Of a stretch of 64,000 nt of DNA, positions 45,361-55,720 are shown in pieces. The stretch's first letter is position 1, and each line of letters opens with the position of its first letter. The position numbers were made by a program, and so were the translations under genes. The notes beneath the pieces are model-generated. The model ran no database searches, had not been told where the DNA came from, and worked only from the letters and a program-made list of their open reading frames with translations. The DNA is taken from contig NC_063167.1 in the NCBI RefSeq assembly GCF_023159225.1, positions 74,415,298-74,479,297 of the forward strand, in the 5' to 3' direction. The DNA comes from Perognathus longimembris pacificus. Its lineage: Eukaryota > Chordata > Mammalia > Rodentia > Heteromyidae.

Positions 45361-48300
45361 GGGCGGTTTGGAGCGGATCTGTCCCTGAAGCACAGAGCAC
45401 TACTTACCTCCCCCCTACCCCCGACCCCACCCGAGAGGTTTTGGAGGTTAGGGGTGCGGGTGTTTTGAATTACTTTACCTTCAAATTTTGTTCTTTGGAA
45501 TGAGACCACGGTTTGGACTTGATGAGGAAACGCCCCGGGGCTCTGGGTGATCACCCAGACACCTCCCCAGTGAGGCCCAACCCCTAACCCACCACACCCT
45601 ACTCCACCACCAGGCCCGGAGCTGTCTGTGGTGCTGGGAGGGAGAGGCCAAGGAAGTATAACGGGGAAAGAAAGTGAGGACACGATGTGGACCCATCCCG
45701 TCTGTCCAAAGTGACAGACACCCCCAAAATTCACCCATCATCTCATCGCCCCAAGATAGCCTGTTTGTCCAATGCAAGAGGCAGTGACACGGCCCTGTGC
45801 GAAGCACCAGGGTCCTCAGGCCCCCCAGATTGACCGTTGGACCCAGTCCGGGAAGGGCTCAGCAGAGGTAAAACGGCAGGGGCTCAGGGCCCTGGGCCCT
45901 GACAGGCCACCTCCAAGACCGGGGAAAGACACTTAATTGGCATTGGCCAAGGAAGTGAGACTGGACAAAGCCTGAGTGGATGACTCAAAGAACCTGGGGA
46001 ATTCTTCTGGGGTCCACCTTGAGGTCGGCCACCTCACCCATCTACCCCAACGCTGTAGACTACAGCCAGGGCACCAGGCTGGCCAGCCTCCCACACCAAA
46101 GCTTGGCCTTGCACCTGATAATGGCCCATTGGTGAAATTTTTTTAAGTCAGTTGATTTCCATCCCTGCCTGGCTTCACAAAAAAAAAAAAAACACAACAA
46201 AAACACATCCACACACACAAGCAGGTCTCTTCCAGCATATTTTTGTAACCACGTGCTTTAGCAAGAACTAAAGTTTTCCCTAGCCCTAGGGAAAGCTTTT
46301 CCAAATATTTTTAGAAAGTTAAAAATATAACAAAAACAAACTACTCACGAGCTGCCTGTTTCAAGAGGAGAGGCTTGGGTTTGGCACTCCTGGCAAGGGC
46401 TGCTGAGGCAGCGATGGGGGAGAGGAAGGCATGGTTTGAAGGTAAGCAGGTCTGATTCGCAACAGATGAAACTGGCTGTGTTGTTTCCCTTGGTACTGGC
46501 TTTCATTTTAAAGGGTTGGGTGAAAAGAAACGGGTGGAGAGTCGTAGACATATTTGCTGGAGGCCCCAAGCCAAACAGTAATGTTACTTTAGAATTCATC
46601 AAAAATCACTAGCCGGATTACAAAGGCTGATGCCTAGATGCATAGTTTAACTTCCTCCTTAACACACAACTACAGAGGTTTACTGGGGTTCCTGAGCTGA
46701 TCTTGGCATGCAGACATGATAGGGGCTTGGGTGGGTTTTTAAGCATCTAAGATAAATTCATTTTTCTGTGGTCTTGTAGGAAGCAAAGAATGCCAGTGAA
46801 CTGGCTCTGTCGTGACAGACTTTTGCTTAACCAAAGGAGCAAATTGAGCCCAGCCATAGAGTGCTGAAAGTGAGAGCGGGAAAGGGAGTAGAGCCCCCAG
46901 GACAGTTATATTGGGGCTGTAACTAACCCCAGAACCCCCATGAGAAAAAGCATGCTAGCATGCTCCTTGCTTCTCAGAAGACTCAGGGTTTCCCACCTAG
47001 CCTATTAGACTCCCCCCCACTCCCCCTCCATATTTATCTGGGCCGGCACAGATATTCAGAAGGATCCCTTGTGAGGAAATGAACCAGGTTTTCTTTGTTG
47101 TTTTGTTTTTTACTTTTAAGCAGTAGTTCGTGACTCTTGAATACCAGAGGTACACAGCAATGCTGAAGTGAGGGTGAGGGACTCGCTATCCAGCTTTCTT
47201 TCTGGGACAACCCTCCTCCCCCACAAATACCAGCATCCAGTTTGCTAATATGTAAAGCAACTACAACTAACCAAAACCCAAATCAATTTAGACCCCCCCC
47301 AAAAAAAAAAGATTGCTATGGTTTAGGGGGATGTAAGAAAACATGACTGCAGAGAAAAGGAAAACAGAAGAGCCTGGTGTGTTTAGAATAATTCCTATGA
47401 GCTGTGGAGACCTAGCTGTGTGTAGATCTGATGCTTCACTCTGCCTCCACCACCTAGGGAATACAAGGTCAGCCTTGAGAATGAAGCAAAGTCCCCCCAC
47501 CCCACCCCACCCCCACACAGGGTAACTCACCAGCCCAGGCAGCAAATGGGTGCTGTGGCCTTGCGTGGATTTGCCAGTTTGCTTAGGTATTTTCCCCACC
47601 GGACAAAAGGTAGTATTTAGTGCAGATTCATTTGTATGTGTGAACCCTGTACTCTCCCTCCCCCCCCCCACACACACACCCCTTTTGCCCAGAGCTGATC
47701 AGGCTCAGCCCTGGGCAGATAGAAGCTATAACTATAGCAAATTCAAGCTTTGCAAAGTACCTTTTTAGGCCTGAGAAAATCATTGGCAACTGTTGGAACT
47801 TGATGTTAAAAACCCAACTGCAGCTAAGATGAAACAGGGAGTCTGAAAAATGATGCCCAGACATTGGGCATTCCCTACTGGCCCCAATGGCACCCAGTTT
47901 CTAAGTCCAGCCCAACTAAGTTTCTCCCAAGTCAGCAGGCCAAAAGAAAAGAAAAGAAAAAAGAGCATAGCCAGTCCAGACCCTTTTGTTAGGATCAAAG
48001 AAGACTAAGACTATTTTTTTAACCAAATTGAGGAGCTGAAGAAAAATCTGCAAACCACCCCCTAATTAGCTAAGGTTTGATCAAGGTGCCAGAGGCGATT
48101 TGCTCCAGGATCCCATCTTTTTCTTTCTATCTTCCTTCCCACTCCTCAGCTTACATCCCCACAACACTCCACATTTGAACATTTTTAACTCTACTCAGGT
48201 TCAAGCCTCTGGGCAAGTCTGAGGAGAGGTCTGGATGTGTTTCAGCTGAACTAGGACAAGCTTGAGGATGGGGGTGGGGGGGAGAGAACTCTGGAGAATC

Positions 48301-48441
48301 TCCTGGCATAATGGCCTGGGTGCTGGAGAGAACAGCTCAGTAATTGTAAGGTTATTTGGTTTTCCTTTGCTGTCCTGAGTGCCAGTCGGCCTGGCCCCAG
48401 TCACTGGACCTGGAAGCCAAGTCCTGGTGGGGTAACTTTGA

Positions 48442-48443
<2 letters not shown>
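45361..48443. other. repeat-free flank downstream of BARHL2
   Basis: 3 kb of moderately GC-rich single-copy sequence, with A and C runs near 46180, 47010, 47295 and 47660. No gene recognised; constraint is possible. Confidence 0.4.

Positions 48444-48507
<64 letters not shown>
48444..48507. repeat. (GA)n microsatellite
   Basis: 64 bp of GA with one interruption. Confidence 0.97.
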
Positions 48508-49239
48508 CAGGCAAAGATCCACCCTCTGGAAAGGGTCTCTCTTTGAGGGGGTCTTTCTGGAGGACAGATGAAAAGCTTGGTACTCTGGGAACCGGAGTCT
48601 GCCTTTGCCTTCATTCCCACTCCAGACATCCTAGCGCAGCGCAGGGATGCAGGGAAGTCGTTAGGATGCGAGGCTGGGCGTGGGGCTCGGCGTGGGGCTG
48701 GGGACCGAGAAGGCCGGGATCAAAGCTGAGGCAAGGCTTGGTGAGCCGGCCTCTGCGTCCCCGGGGGCGTCCTAATTGCTCGCCCAGGCCGCGTCCCCGC
48801 TCCCAGTCTGTCTGGCCCTGCGGGCGCCCAAGCCGCAGGCTGCCCAACAGCTGCCAGGCCCCAGGAGCGCCCGGGACCCCTGCAGTCCCCGCAAGACCCC
48901 TAGGAGATGGGGAAGGGAGGTGCAGACCGAGATCCAGGCCCGGGAGCTAAGCTGGGGCCTTTCGGCAGGCAGGGACAGCCGGGGACGTGGCCGCTGCCCA
49001 CTAGCCTGGGCCATCCTGAAACCATCCACCTAAAAGGAAAGACAGCAGCTCGAAAGAGGCCAGCGTGACAAACAGACCTGTTTTCACACCGGCCAACCCG
49101 GCGTCCTTAACAGATTGGACACATTTCTAATATTCTAGAAGGGCTTTTTTTTTTCCTTTCCTTAAACCAGTCGCATCTTTCCCCGCTGCACATTCTGCTT
49201 TTCAGTAAAATTAGCTCCCTGGAATTTCATCACTTGTTA
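48508..49239. other. CpG-rich sequence just beyond BARHL2
   Basis: 48620-49010 has many CpG and CCCGG words; open frames of up to 170 codons here begin in the GA repeat and are not credible genes. Confidence 0.45.
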
Positions 49240-49252
49240 AAAAAAGATAAAC

Positions 49253-49258
49253 TTTATT
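49253..49258 (-). terminator. second candidate polyadenylation signal of BARHL2
   Basis: Another AATAAA on the gene strand, 53 bp further downstream than the previous one, followed on the gene strand by A- and T-rich sequence. Either or both may be used. Confidence 0.5.
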
Positions 49259-49305
49259 TTTTGTCATTTTCAATCACAAAAAAATCTATACTTTTCGTCT
49301 AAGCA

Positions 49306-49311
49306 TTTATT
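49306..49311 (-). terminator. candidate polyadenylation signal of BARHL2
   Basis: TTTATT on the plus strand reads AATAAA on the gene strand, about 610 bp past the stop codon and inside an AT-rich repeat-free segment. Confidence 0.5.
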
Positions 49312-49917
49312 TTGTACGGAATCAAAAAAAAAGACATGAAAAGAAAAAAATCATGTTTTTACTAACGTATATAAGTGACTCTTTTTTTGGACAACATATA
49401 ATAAATATGATATATCACTTATCACTCAGTCTTTTCAAATGTACTTTTTTTTTTTCATATTATGGAGCATGCCACTTTTCCAAAAGAAAAAAAGCTCATG
49501 AGAAATCAGTGCAAAGTCCTCGTCACCCTCGCTTTTTCTCCGGGGCAGACCAAAGTCCACAAGCCCCTGAGCCTGAGGGTGAAGTCGAGGCCAGGGTCTC
49601 GCCCCCGGGGTTCCTCTCCCGCCCTCCCCCCTCCCCCCTCCTGCTTGTCCCTAAAGTCGGTTCCGTTTCGTGAAAAAACTTGCGGCTTGGATTTTGGTGG
49701 ATGTTTTCACTTACTGGCTGAACTTTGAGTCACACGGCTGTGAGGGTGGGGGTGGAGAAGAGAGGGCGCTGGCTCCTCTTTGGGAACCCCCGGCTCACGG
49801 ATCGGGTGAGCGTCTTCTCCTCTCTAAACTCCGAGAAGCTTGGTGACCTGGTGCGGGGAGAGGTCGGGACCGGGACCCGGCCGGGATGCGCGCCGGCCTG
49901 CCTTCCCCGCCGCGTCT

Positions 49918-50230
49918 TCACCGGGGGTGCGGGGTGCCCGGGATGGGGTTGGGCAGAGGGTTGAGGCCGGGCTGGCCACCGGGCCCCAGCCCGTGGATGA
50001 GCACGCGGGGCACCAGCGGCCGCTGCAGTTGCGGGTGGGGCGCGGGCGGAGTCCGGTACATGCTGCTGTACACGGCCGCGGCCGCCGCGGCCGCCGTGGC
50101 GCTGTCCATGCTGCCCAGCAGGCTGGGGTGGTAGAAATAGGGCGAAGGAAACATCCGCTGCAGCGCCGAGTAGTTGCCGGCCTCGGCCAGCAGCTCCAGG
50201 CCCACCGCCGTCTGCCGCTTCCACTTGGTC
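49918..50230 (-). CDS. BARHL2: BARHL2 coding exon 3
   Basis: This exon codes the last base of Arg281 and residues 282-384. It begins TKWKRQTA, finishing the homeodomain, and continues through the [10 protein letters not shown] region to the Ala tract and Pro-rich tail. The acceptor is CTTTTTCAG at about 50231-50239. Compared with remembered human and mouse sequence, the residue after the Ala tract is Val instead of Met, and two positions near the C-terminus differ (Gly and Pro for Ala and Ser). A longer antisense-looking frame across the same DNA is a GC-driven shadow. Confidence 0.95.
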
Positions 50231-52411
50231 CTGAAAAAGAGCGAGCGGGCGGCGGGGCGCGCCCGGCGGCTGTGGGCACCGTCCCCGCGCAAGGTCCGGG
50301 CGCCGGGGCCAGGCACCCCGCGGGCCCTTTCTCCCCACACCCTCGCCCCTCTGGTCCTCCTTCACCCCTAACAGAATTCTGGGGCCCTGGGATGCCACGG
50401 CCCTCTCCCGATGACCCCAACCCCAAGGCACTTTCCCAGTGAATCCTACGGGCCGCCGAAATCCAACAGGCTCCGCCGCCTGCTCCAGATCTTCCGATCT
50501 GCTGCCCCCCACACGCGCCCATCCTAGTCTGGCCACTTCCTGAAACTTTTCTGGAGGGCAAAGAAGACCCCTTTCCACGAATGAGTGGTCTTTCTCGCTC
50601 CTCTTCTTAATCCTCCCACTCTGTGGCCCTCCAGCCACCCCAAAGTATCAGCTCTGCATGGGCTCCTCTTCCCCTCCCCGTCACAACTAAACAAAGAGTA
50701 ACAGAGACCCCAGCCCCTGGACCCCAGCCCCTCACCGTACCCCCCTCCCAAGGACTACAGTGATAAATCACCGGTTACCGATCCTTAGAGCAGGTCAGGG
50801 GGCTTGGGGCAAGGAGGGTAACAAGATTTTAAAAAACAAATTCGTTTGAGAGAGGGCTCCCCCAAGGGAACAGAACCTCCTGATTATTCTGGGTTTCAAG
50901 ATATTTCCTCCTCGGGGAGAAAGTAATAATTAAAACCTGTGATCTGTTCCTTCTTAGTCTCCTCCCTCCCCCTACCGCACCCCGCTAGGAAGGAGAGGGG
51001 AGCAGGCGGTTGGTTACTGAAGGAAAGCAGGGCTGGTGGGCCTTACCCAGCAGCTCCAGCCAAATTAATAAACATGTCGCCCATTTTAAATTGCCTCCAA
51101 ATGACACTAATGTTTTCCGACAGAATTAGGGTGGCTGAAACCGTATGTAATGAGACAGAAAATTATGGTAAAGATGACAACTGGATAGGCATTTCCAACC
51201 GCACTTATGGACGATTAGAACACAAACGAGAGAAAAGGAGGGGGAGAGAAAAACTGAGAGTAGGGAGATGAGGATTAGGCGTGGAAAGACAGCTTAACCT
51301 CGCCTCAGATCACCTCAGATCGCCCAGCACTGGCCCTATACTTCATGGCCCTGCAAGAAAGGCCAGCTGCTTTCTTAATTTCTAAACAAGAGGCGTGGGG
51401 TAGGCTTGTCAGCAGAGGCAGCTAATGCAAGGGAACCCCCCCCCCCCTTCAGTCTGGATACTTGGCCAGCTGCCCGATTTTCCAGCCTGGGGCTGCCGAC
51501 CCTACTCTAACCCAGCTGAGCTTTACTAATCTCTAAGGCCATGATGACCAAGGCTCAGACCCCTAGCTTCAAATTCCCAACAGCTTCAAATTTAAGCCTA
51601 GGCTGGTGGGACAGCTCTGTGAGGATCACAATCTTGGGCCTCATTGCTGGCTTACACACATTTGAAACCAGCCTAGGGCAAGTCCAGAGTAACACACGCA
51701 GACACACACACAGACACACACGCACACTCAAAGGCTCTCTGGGCTTGAGTGTCAGCTGCACAGATGTCTCAATTTGAGAAGATGTGGTTTGATTGATTTG
51801 GGGGAAAAATGGGTGGAGGGGGGCAATTCCAACAGCTCAGGTTTCAGAGGGAAAGTAGCACCTGTTAAAATATTGACAAGTGCCCACCTCTCTGTCCCTC
51901 TCACCTTGGAGGTGTGGCTAATGTCAGCCCTAGCCTGGAAAGCACCCAAGTGTCCACTGTGGCATTCTGTGGTCCCTAGAGTCTTTAGAGGCCAGAGGAG
52001 AAGAAGATATTGCTGGTGGTCATGACCCAAGTAGCAGATGCCTCTGTTCCCCCCACACAGCCTTCCTTACCTGCGGTTCTGGTACCAAGTCTTTACTTGG
52101 GTGTCCGTGAGATTGAGCGCTGCTGCTAAATCCATGCGGTCTTGGACGCTCAGGTACTTCTGCCGTTCAAAGCTACGCTCCAATTGATTGAGCTGGTGAT
52201 CGGAGAAGGCTGTCCTAGCTTTTCGGGGCTTCTTGGCTCTCACCGGTGGACTCTCTCGGCTGCTACTGATCTCTCGGTCTCCTTCCTCCTTTGTTCCTAG
52301 GAGAGAAACCAAGTTGTGTAACTTGCCCCGAAATGGAAACAGGTGGGGTATCCTCCGGGCACACACTCCTACATTCCCAGGACACCCACTCATCTTGGGA
52401 CACTGCTTCCC

Positions 52412-52461
<50 letters not shown>

Positions 52462-54731
52462 CTTGGGGCCTCAGTCAGCATGGAGGAAGAAGACTGTTTT
52501 CTGGTTGGGGAGTTGAGAGCTTGTACTGTGCTCCAAAAAAAGGGTTCTAAAAGGCTGTACGATCTTCTGATGGTTGGATGTTAAAAGTTTAAAAAAAAAA
52601 AAGAATTTCAATAAAAGCCTCTTTTGTCCTGGTTTGGATGAGACATTCTCTTTTCCGTGTTTTCACTAAGGACAAATATTTTGATTTGCTACTTTTCAAA
52701 GTCATTCTGTTATTTTTTTCAGGAGGAGACATTTTTCTCGTTTTATTTCCCCCTCCTCATCTTCTTACATGTTAGGCATTTGTTTCTCAGATGCACTTGG
52801 GGAATGTTAGAATCAAGCTTTCTGCAGTCGCCTGCACTGGGTCTTTGAAAGCTTCACAGAGATGGTGTCACCAGGTAAAGGCTGGTGGTGGTGAGCTCAA
52901 AATCAGCCCGTCCAGGTGACAGCGTGCAGATTTCCGGATTCTATTTGTCAACTTTGGTTTTTTACTGAAATGCCTGGAAATCGATATGTCAATCCCTCTC
53001 TGTTTGTACCCGTTTGTGCAGCGCTCCTTGATCTTCCCTGCAGGAAGAACAATAATCTCTCTAATTGACCCACTGGGGAGGTTGGTGCACGAAAAATCGC
53101 CAGCCCAGACCGTACATCTGTTTTGGGCACTATTATGCTAATGCTATAATAGTAAAACGGGAGCCAATATCCTACTTTCGAGACACTACATATCTTTACC
53201 AAAGAATGAAATAATAATAAGTAGTAGTAGTAACTTATCAGTGAATTTTTTAAATGTGCCCCCCTGGAATTAAAAAAAAAACTCTTTTATGATGCAAAGA
53301 CCAGAACCTTTATGAAATTACCTGAGAGGAAAATGGGGGGAAAGGGAGCCTGTAGGATTATTTCTGTGGCCACCTTCAAGTTTTACAAAAGCAGATAAAT
53401 CCTGCTCCTTAAATTTTTATTTTTATTAATGCTACTCCCTCTTATTTTTAAGGATCCAAAAATTTACTAATATACTGAAATTTTATTTGGGCTCTTCAGC
53501 AAAATGAGTGTTTTATTTTAAACTGATCATATTCTTTTACTTCTCCATACTAATCATTATCTTTTTTAAAAAAATGCTTAGTTAATCAGCGTGGAATTTT
53601 TTCCTTCGTGAAATGGAACAATTCCTGAGATGGTGTTTGAAAACTATGGAGGGGGCATCATCTGCATAAATACCGATCTGGTTGTGCTCACACCCCCAGG
53701 CACTGGGCGCTAAGCAGATTCTTTTTCCCACCTCCCCTTCCATTTCCCATACCGAGGTTTCGGCTAGGAAAAAAACAAAAACAAGAGAAAGTATTTCCCA
53801 TCAGATCTCCTAGCTACCACCTTCAGCCTCCCAATACATTAAAATTATGTAAAACAAAGAAAGGGGCCGGCTGGCGTGAAGGTAGCGGAGTGGAAAGGCA
53901 ACAATACACAGAACTTGGGCTGCACCGCTAAACCGCGCGCCCAGGCCTCTGTCGGATTTGCTCACTTCGGGAAGATCCTGGAATAAATCTCCTCTCTGGA
54001 GACTGACTGCGGGGAGAAGGGAGCCGATGGGGTAAGAAGGAGAAGCCGGACCGCAGGCGGGCAGCACGGCAGGCGCACTGGCAGACGAGCGAGCGGGCAG
54101 AGTGGTGCGACTCACCGTGGCATTTGATGTCGCCCTGGGCTTCCTCCCGCTTGTCCAGCTTGGTTTTGCTGTCCTCCTGCTCCAGCTTGGGCCTGAAGCT
54201 GTCGTGCGCCGCGTGGTTCTCCTGCTTCGGGGTGTGGTGCGGAGAGGACACGCTGGTGCTGTAGGGCGCACATGCAGCCAGAGGTTTGCTGTCTCCCAAA
54301 ATGTCCTTGATTAAAAAGGAAGAGGTGGAAGTCCTGGGGGCCGAGGCGGCCGAGCCCAGCTGCTGTCCGGCCGGCTGGGGCGGCGGCGGCGGCGGCTGGT
54401 GTTGGGGCGAAGGCTGCAAACTTTGCGTCGGGGCCGAGGCTGCAGGCGGCGGCGGCTGGCTGTGATGGAGATGGTGGTGGTGGTGCTGGGGCCCGTCTGT
54501 TACCAGATGAGATTCCGGGGACTCCATGGTGACCGAGATGGGAGAAGAAGGCGCCGTCCCTACGGTATCGATCTCCGAGCAAGGGGATGGGGTAGCCTGA
54601 CTCCTAAAATCCGTGGTGGTCCTGGCCTCACCGAGCGGGCGGAAATCTCCGTTCATCATGCCGGGGCTGCCCGAACTGGCACTGGACAAAATCGTGTCTA
54701 TTCCAAAACTCGACCCGCTGGTCCCTTCCAT
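49918..54731 (-). CDS. BARHL2: BarH-like homeobox 2 transcription factor (three exons joined)
   Basis: Seen: three reverse-strand coding segments, 54731-54116, 52296-52071 and 50230-49918, join in frame across GT-AG introns to 1155 bp, giving 384 residues and a TGA stop. Residues 7-17 ([11 protein letters not shown]) and 137-147 ([11 protein letters not shown]) are the two FIL/Eh1-like motifs. Residues 83-90 are a His run interrupted by Leu, and 92-118 are Pro/Gln-rich. The homeodomain is about 229-288, with Trp48, Tyr49, Gln50, Asn51 and Arg53 at residues 276-281. A seven-Ala tract lies at 327-333, followed by a Pro-rich C-terminus ending PGTPHPR. Known: Tyr49 marks the Bar class, BARHL proteins recruit Groucho-type corepressors through FIL motifs, and BARHL2 acts in the nucleus in retinal amacrine and ganglion cell fate, spinal dI1 neurons and diencephalic patterning. 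The remembered human protein has 387 residues, so the length fits. BARHL1 is excluded by close agreement with BARHL2 in the N-terminal half, judged from memory. Confidence 0.97.
50231..52070 (-). other. BARHL2: BARHL2 intron 2
   Basis: This 1840-bp GT-AG intron is almost free of interspersed repeats. It holds a homopolymer C run near 51438, a possible degenerate B1-like remnant with a CA-rich patch at about 51598-51728, and an AT-rich, TAAT-bearing block at 51050-51250 listed separately. Confidence 0.9.
51050..51250. promoter_or_regulatory. candidate intronic enhancer in intron 2
   Basis: AT-rich unique block with AAATTAATAAAC, GACACTAATG, GAATTAGGG, GTAATGAGAC and GATTAGAAC, contrasting with GC- and C-run-rich flanks. 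It reads like a vertebrate conserved noncoding element; this is inference. Confidence 0.35.
52071..52296 (-). CDS. BARHL2: BARHL2 coding exon 2 (most of the homeodomain)
   Basis: This exon codes residues 207-280 and parts of Gly206 and Arg281. It carries a short acidic/Ser segment, then the basic arm and helices 1-3 up to WYQNR. The acceptor is TCTCCTAG just upstream at 52297-52298 and the donor is GTAAGG from 52070. Reading frame and splice phases match exons 1 and 3 exactly. The intron cuts the recognition helix after the second Arg of QNRR. Confidence 0.96.
52414..52460. repeat. (CA)n microsatellite in intron 1
   Basis: 47 bp of pure CA repeat. On the gene strand it is a TG repeat ending 118 bp before the exon 2 acceptor, close enough that length changes could touch splicing. 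Confidence 0.95.
52950..53215. promoter_or_regulatory. candidate intronic enhancer in intron 1
   Basis: Unique sequence with ATCGATATGTCAATCC, TCTAATTGACCC, ACATCTGTTTTG, TATGCTAATGC and AATAGTAAAACGG. It mixes bHLH (CATCTG), POU-like (ATGCTAAT) and Bar-like (TAAAACGG) words. Confidence 0.35.
53590..53705. promoter_or_regulatory. candidate intronic element with E-box
   Basis: Unique block near the 5' end of intron 1 (gene strand) with GGCATCATCTGCATAAATACC and a purine-rich core; CATCTG is an E-box. Listed on appearance only. Confidence 0.25.
54116..54731 (-). CDS. BARHL2: BARHL2 coding exon 1
   Basis: This exon codes residues 1-205 plus the first base of Gly206. The start is the ATG read at 54731-54729, followed by MEGTSG. 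Its context is A at -3 and G at +4, which is favourable. Nine bases upstream, where human and mouse proteins (from memory) begin MTTMEG, the codon is GTG instead of ATG. No ATG lies further upstream in frame nearby; an open reading there begins only with TTG. The donor GTGAGT follows directly at 54115. GC-rich triplet runs encode the poly-His and poly-Pro segments, so these tracts are likely to vary in length. Confidence 0.95.
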
Positions 54732-55506
54732 TGTTGTCACTTCTACATGAGGTCCAACGCCTCTCGCCGGTCCGCAGCCGCCCGGGTTAAGCAAAAGGAA
54801 GCAATCGGTCGCAAAACAAAATAAGCACTCAACAAGGTTGACGCTGCTTTAAAAAAAAAAAAAAAGCGGGGCGGGAAATGGAGGCGAGGTGATCGGGAGG
54901 TGGCAATCGGTGGACACTTTGGACACAACTTTCTTTTTTCTTTCTCCCCTTATGCAAAACGTTGGGGTCGGGAGAAAGGAAGATCGGAGGAGAAAGTCAC
55001 CAAACACAAGGGGAATGGAGGGAAGCCGGGCCGTGCGCTCCGCCGGGCCACCGCGCACGTGGGGCGGCGGTGGCGGCGCAGGGGACCCGGGCGCAGGTGC
55101 CCACGGCAGGGGGCGACCCCGCCGTTGCCGCCACCGCCGCCGGGGTCCGCCCGCACGCTGGCAGCGCCACCGGGGTCCTCCCGCAACCTGGCACTGCGGC
55201 GGCGGCGGACGCGGCGAGCGCGAAGCCGGGTGGCCGTGCGCCCTCGGAGGTGGCCGCGGCTCCCGACCCTGACGCCCCGGCCCCGACTTTCTGAACTTTC
55301 TGGGAAAGTTGTGGCGCAGACCCCGCCGCGGTGGCCGGGACGACCCGAGAAGGAGGAGGAAGAAGGAGGAGGAGGAGAAAGAGAAGGAAGGGAAGGCGCT
55401 GGCACCAGCGGAGCAGACGGCGGAGACGCGGCGCCCAGCGACTCCCGCCGCTGCCGGGCGCATTCCCTTGTAATCCGGCCGCTCGCGGGCGGCGCCGACC
55501 CCCCTC

Positions 55507-55520
55507 CCGTGACGTCACGG
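55507..55520. promoter_or_regulatory. palindromic cAMP-response element
   Basis: CCGTGACGTCACGG is a perfect 14-bp palindrome containing the consensus CRE TGACGTCA, which is bound by CREB/ATF factors. It sits about 780 bp upstream of the BARHL2 ATG in the CpG island. Confidence 0.6.
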
Positions 55521-55573
55521 CCGCGGCCGCCGCGCCCCCGCCACCCGGGCCGCGCGCCGGGCCCCGCGCCCCC

Positions 55574-55578
55574 ATTGG
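55574..55578 (-). promoter_or_regulatory. CCAAT box (gene strand)
   Basis: ATTGG on the plus strand reads CCAAT towards BARHL2. It is 57 bp from the CRE, and a second box in the opposite sense lies 44 bp further out, a spacing typical of NF-Y promoters. Confidence 0.45.
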
Positions 55579-55617
55579 TCGCACCCGCGCCAGCCGGCGA
55601 CGCCGACGTGCCAGGAG

Positions 55618-55622
55618 CCAAT
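55618..55622 (+). promoter_or_regulatory. CCAAT box (plus strand)
   Basis: CCAAT within GAGCCAATGGGC, a good NF-Y match because of its flanking bases. Its orientation away from BARHL2 leaves room for divergent transcription. Confidence 0.45.
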
Positions 55623-55720
55623 GGGCGCCCGGCTCGCCAGCCCGTCGGCTGGCGTGTCTCGAGCCCTGCTGCTCTTTTGAGAACCCGCGCAGCCACCGCC
55701 GGCCGCCCCAAGCCGAGACC

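Larger units (their letters stand above)
49240..49917 (-). other. BARHL2: BARHL2 3' untranslated region (inferred extent)
   Basis: Between the stop codon and the AATAAA signals near 49.25-49.31 kb the sequence passes from GC-rich to an AT-rich segment with no repeats, as expected for the distal 3' UTR. The exact cleavage point is inferred; no transcript evidence is available here. Confidence 0.6.
52297..54115 (-). other. BARHL2: BARHL2 intron 1
   Basis: This 1819-bp GT-AG intron has no recognisable SINE or L1. A CA microsatellite sits about 120 bp before the exon 2 acceptor. Much of 52900-53720 is AT-rich unique sequence with TAAT and E-box-like words, suggesting regulatory content. Confidence 0.9.
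54732..55720 (-). promoter_or_regulatory. BARHL2 5' UTR and CpG-island promoter region
   Basis: The kilobase upstream of the start codon is very GC-rich with dense CpG, and contains GGGCGG-like boxes, a CRE palindrome and two CCAAT boxes. No convincing TATA box at a sensible distance was found. The transcription start cannot be fixed from sequence; I infer it between the CRE/CCAAT cluster at 55.5-55.65 kb and 54.75 kb. A run of about 16 A (T on the gene strand) at 54850-54865 lies in the presumed 5' UTR. Long open frames here in several directions are GC artefacts. Confidence 0.65.

Noticed and set aside
44897..45400. 167-codon reverse open frame
   Set aside because: Pro/Arg-rich product in a CpG-rich island, no start context or family resemblance.
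48438..48950. 170-codon open frame
   Set aside because: Its start is inside a GA microsatellite (Arg-Glu repeat) and the rest is GC-rich without homology.
49730..50638. 302-codon reverse open frame across BARHL2 exon 3
   Set aside because: It is the wrong frame relative to the conserved homeodomain exon and owes its length to high GC.
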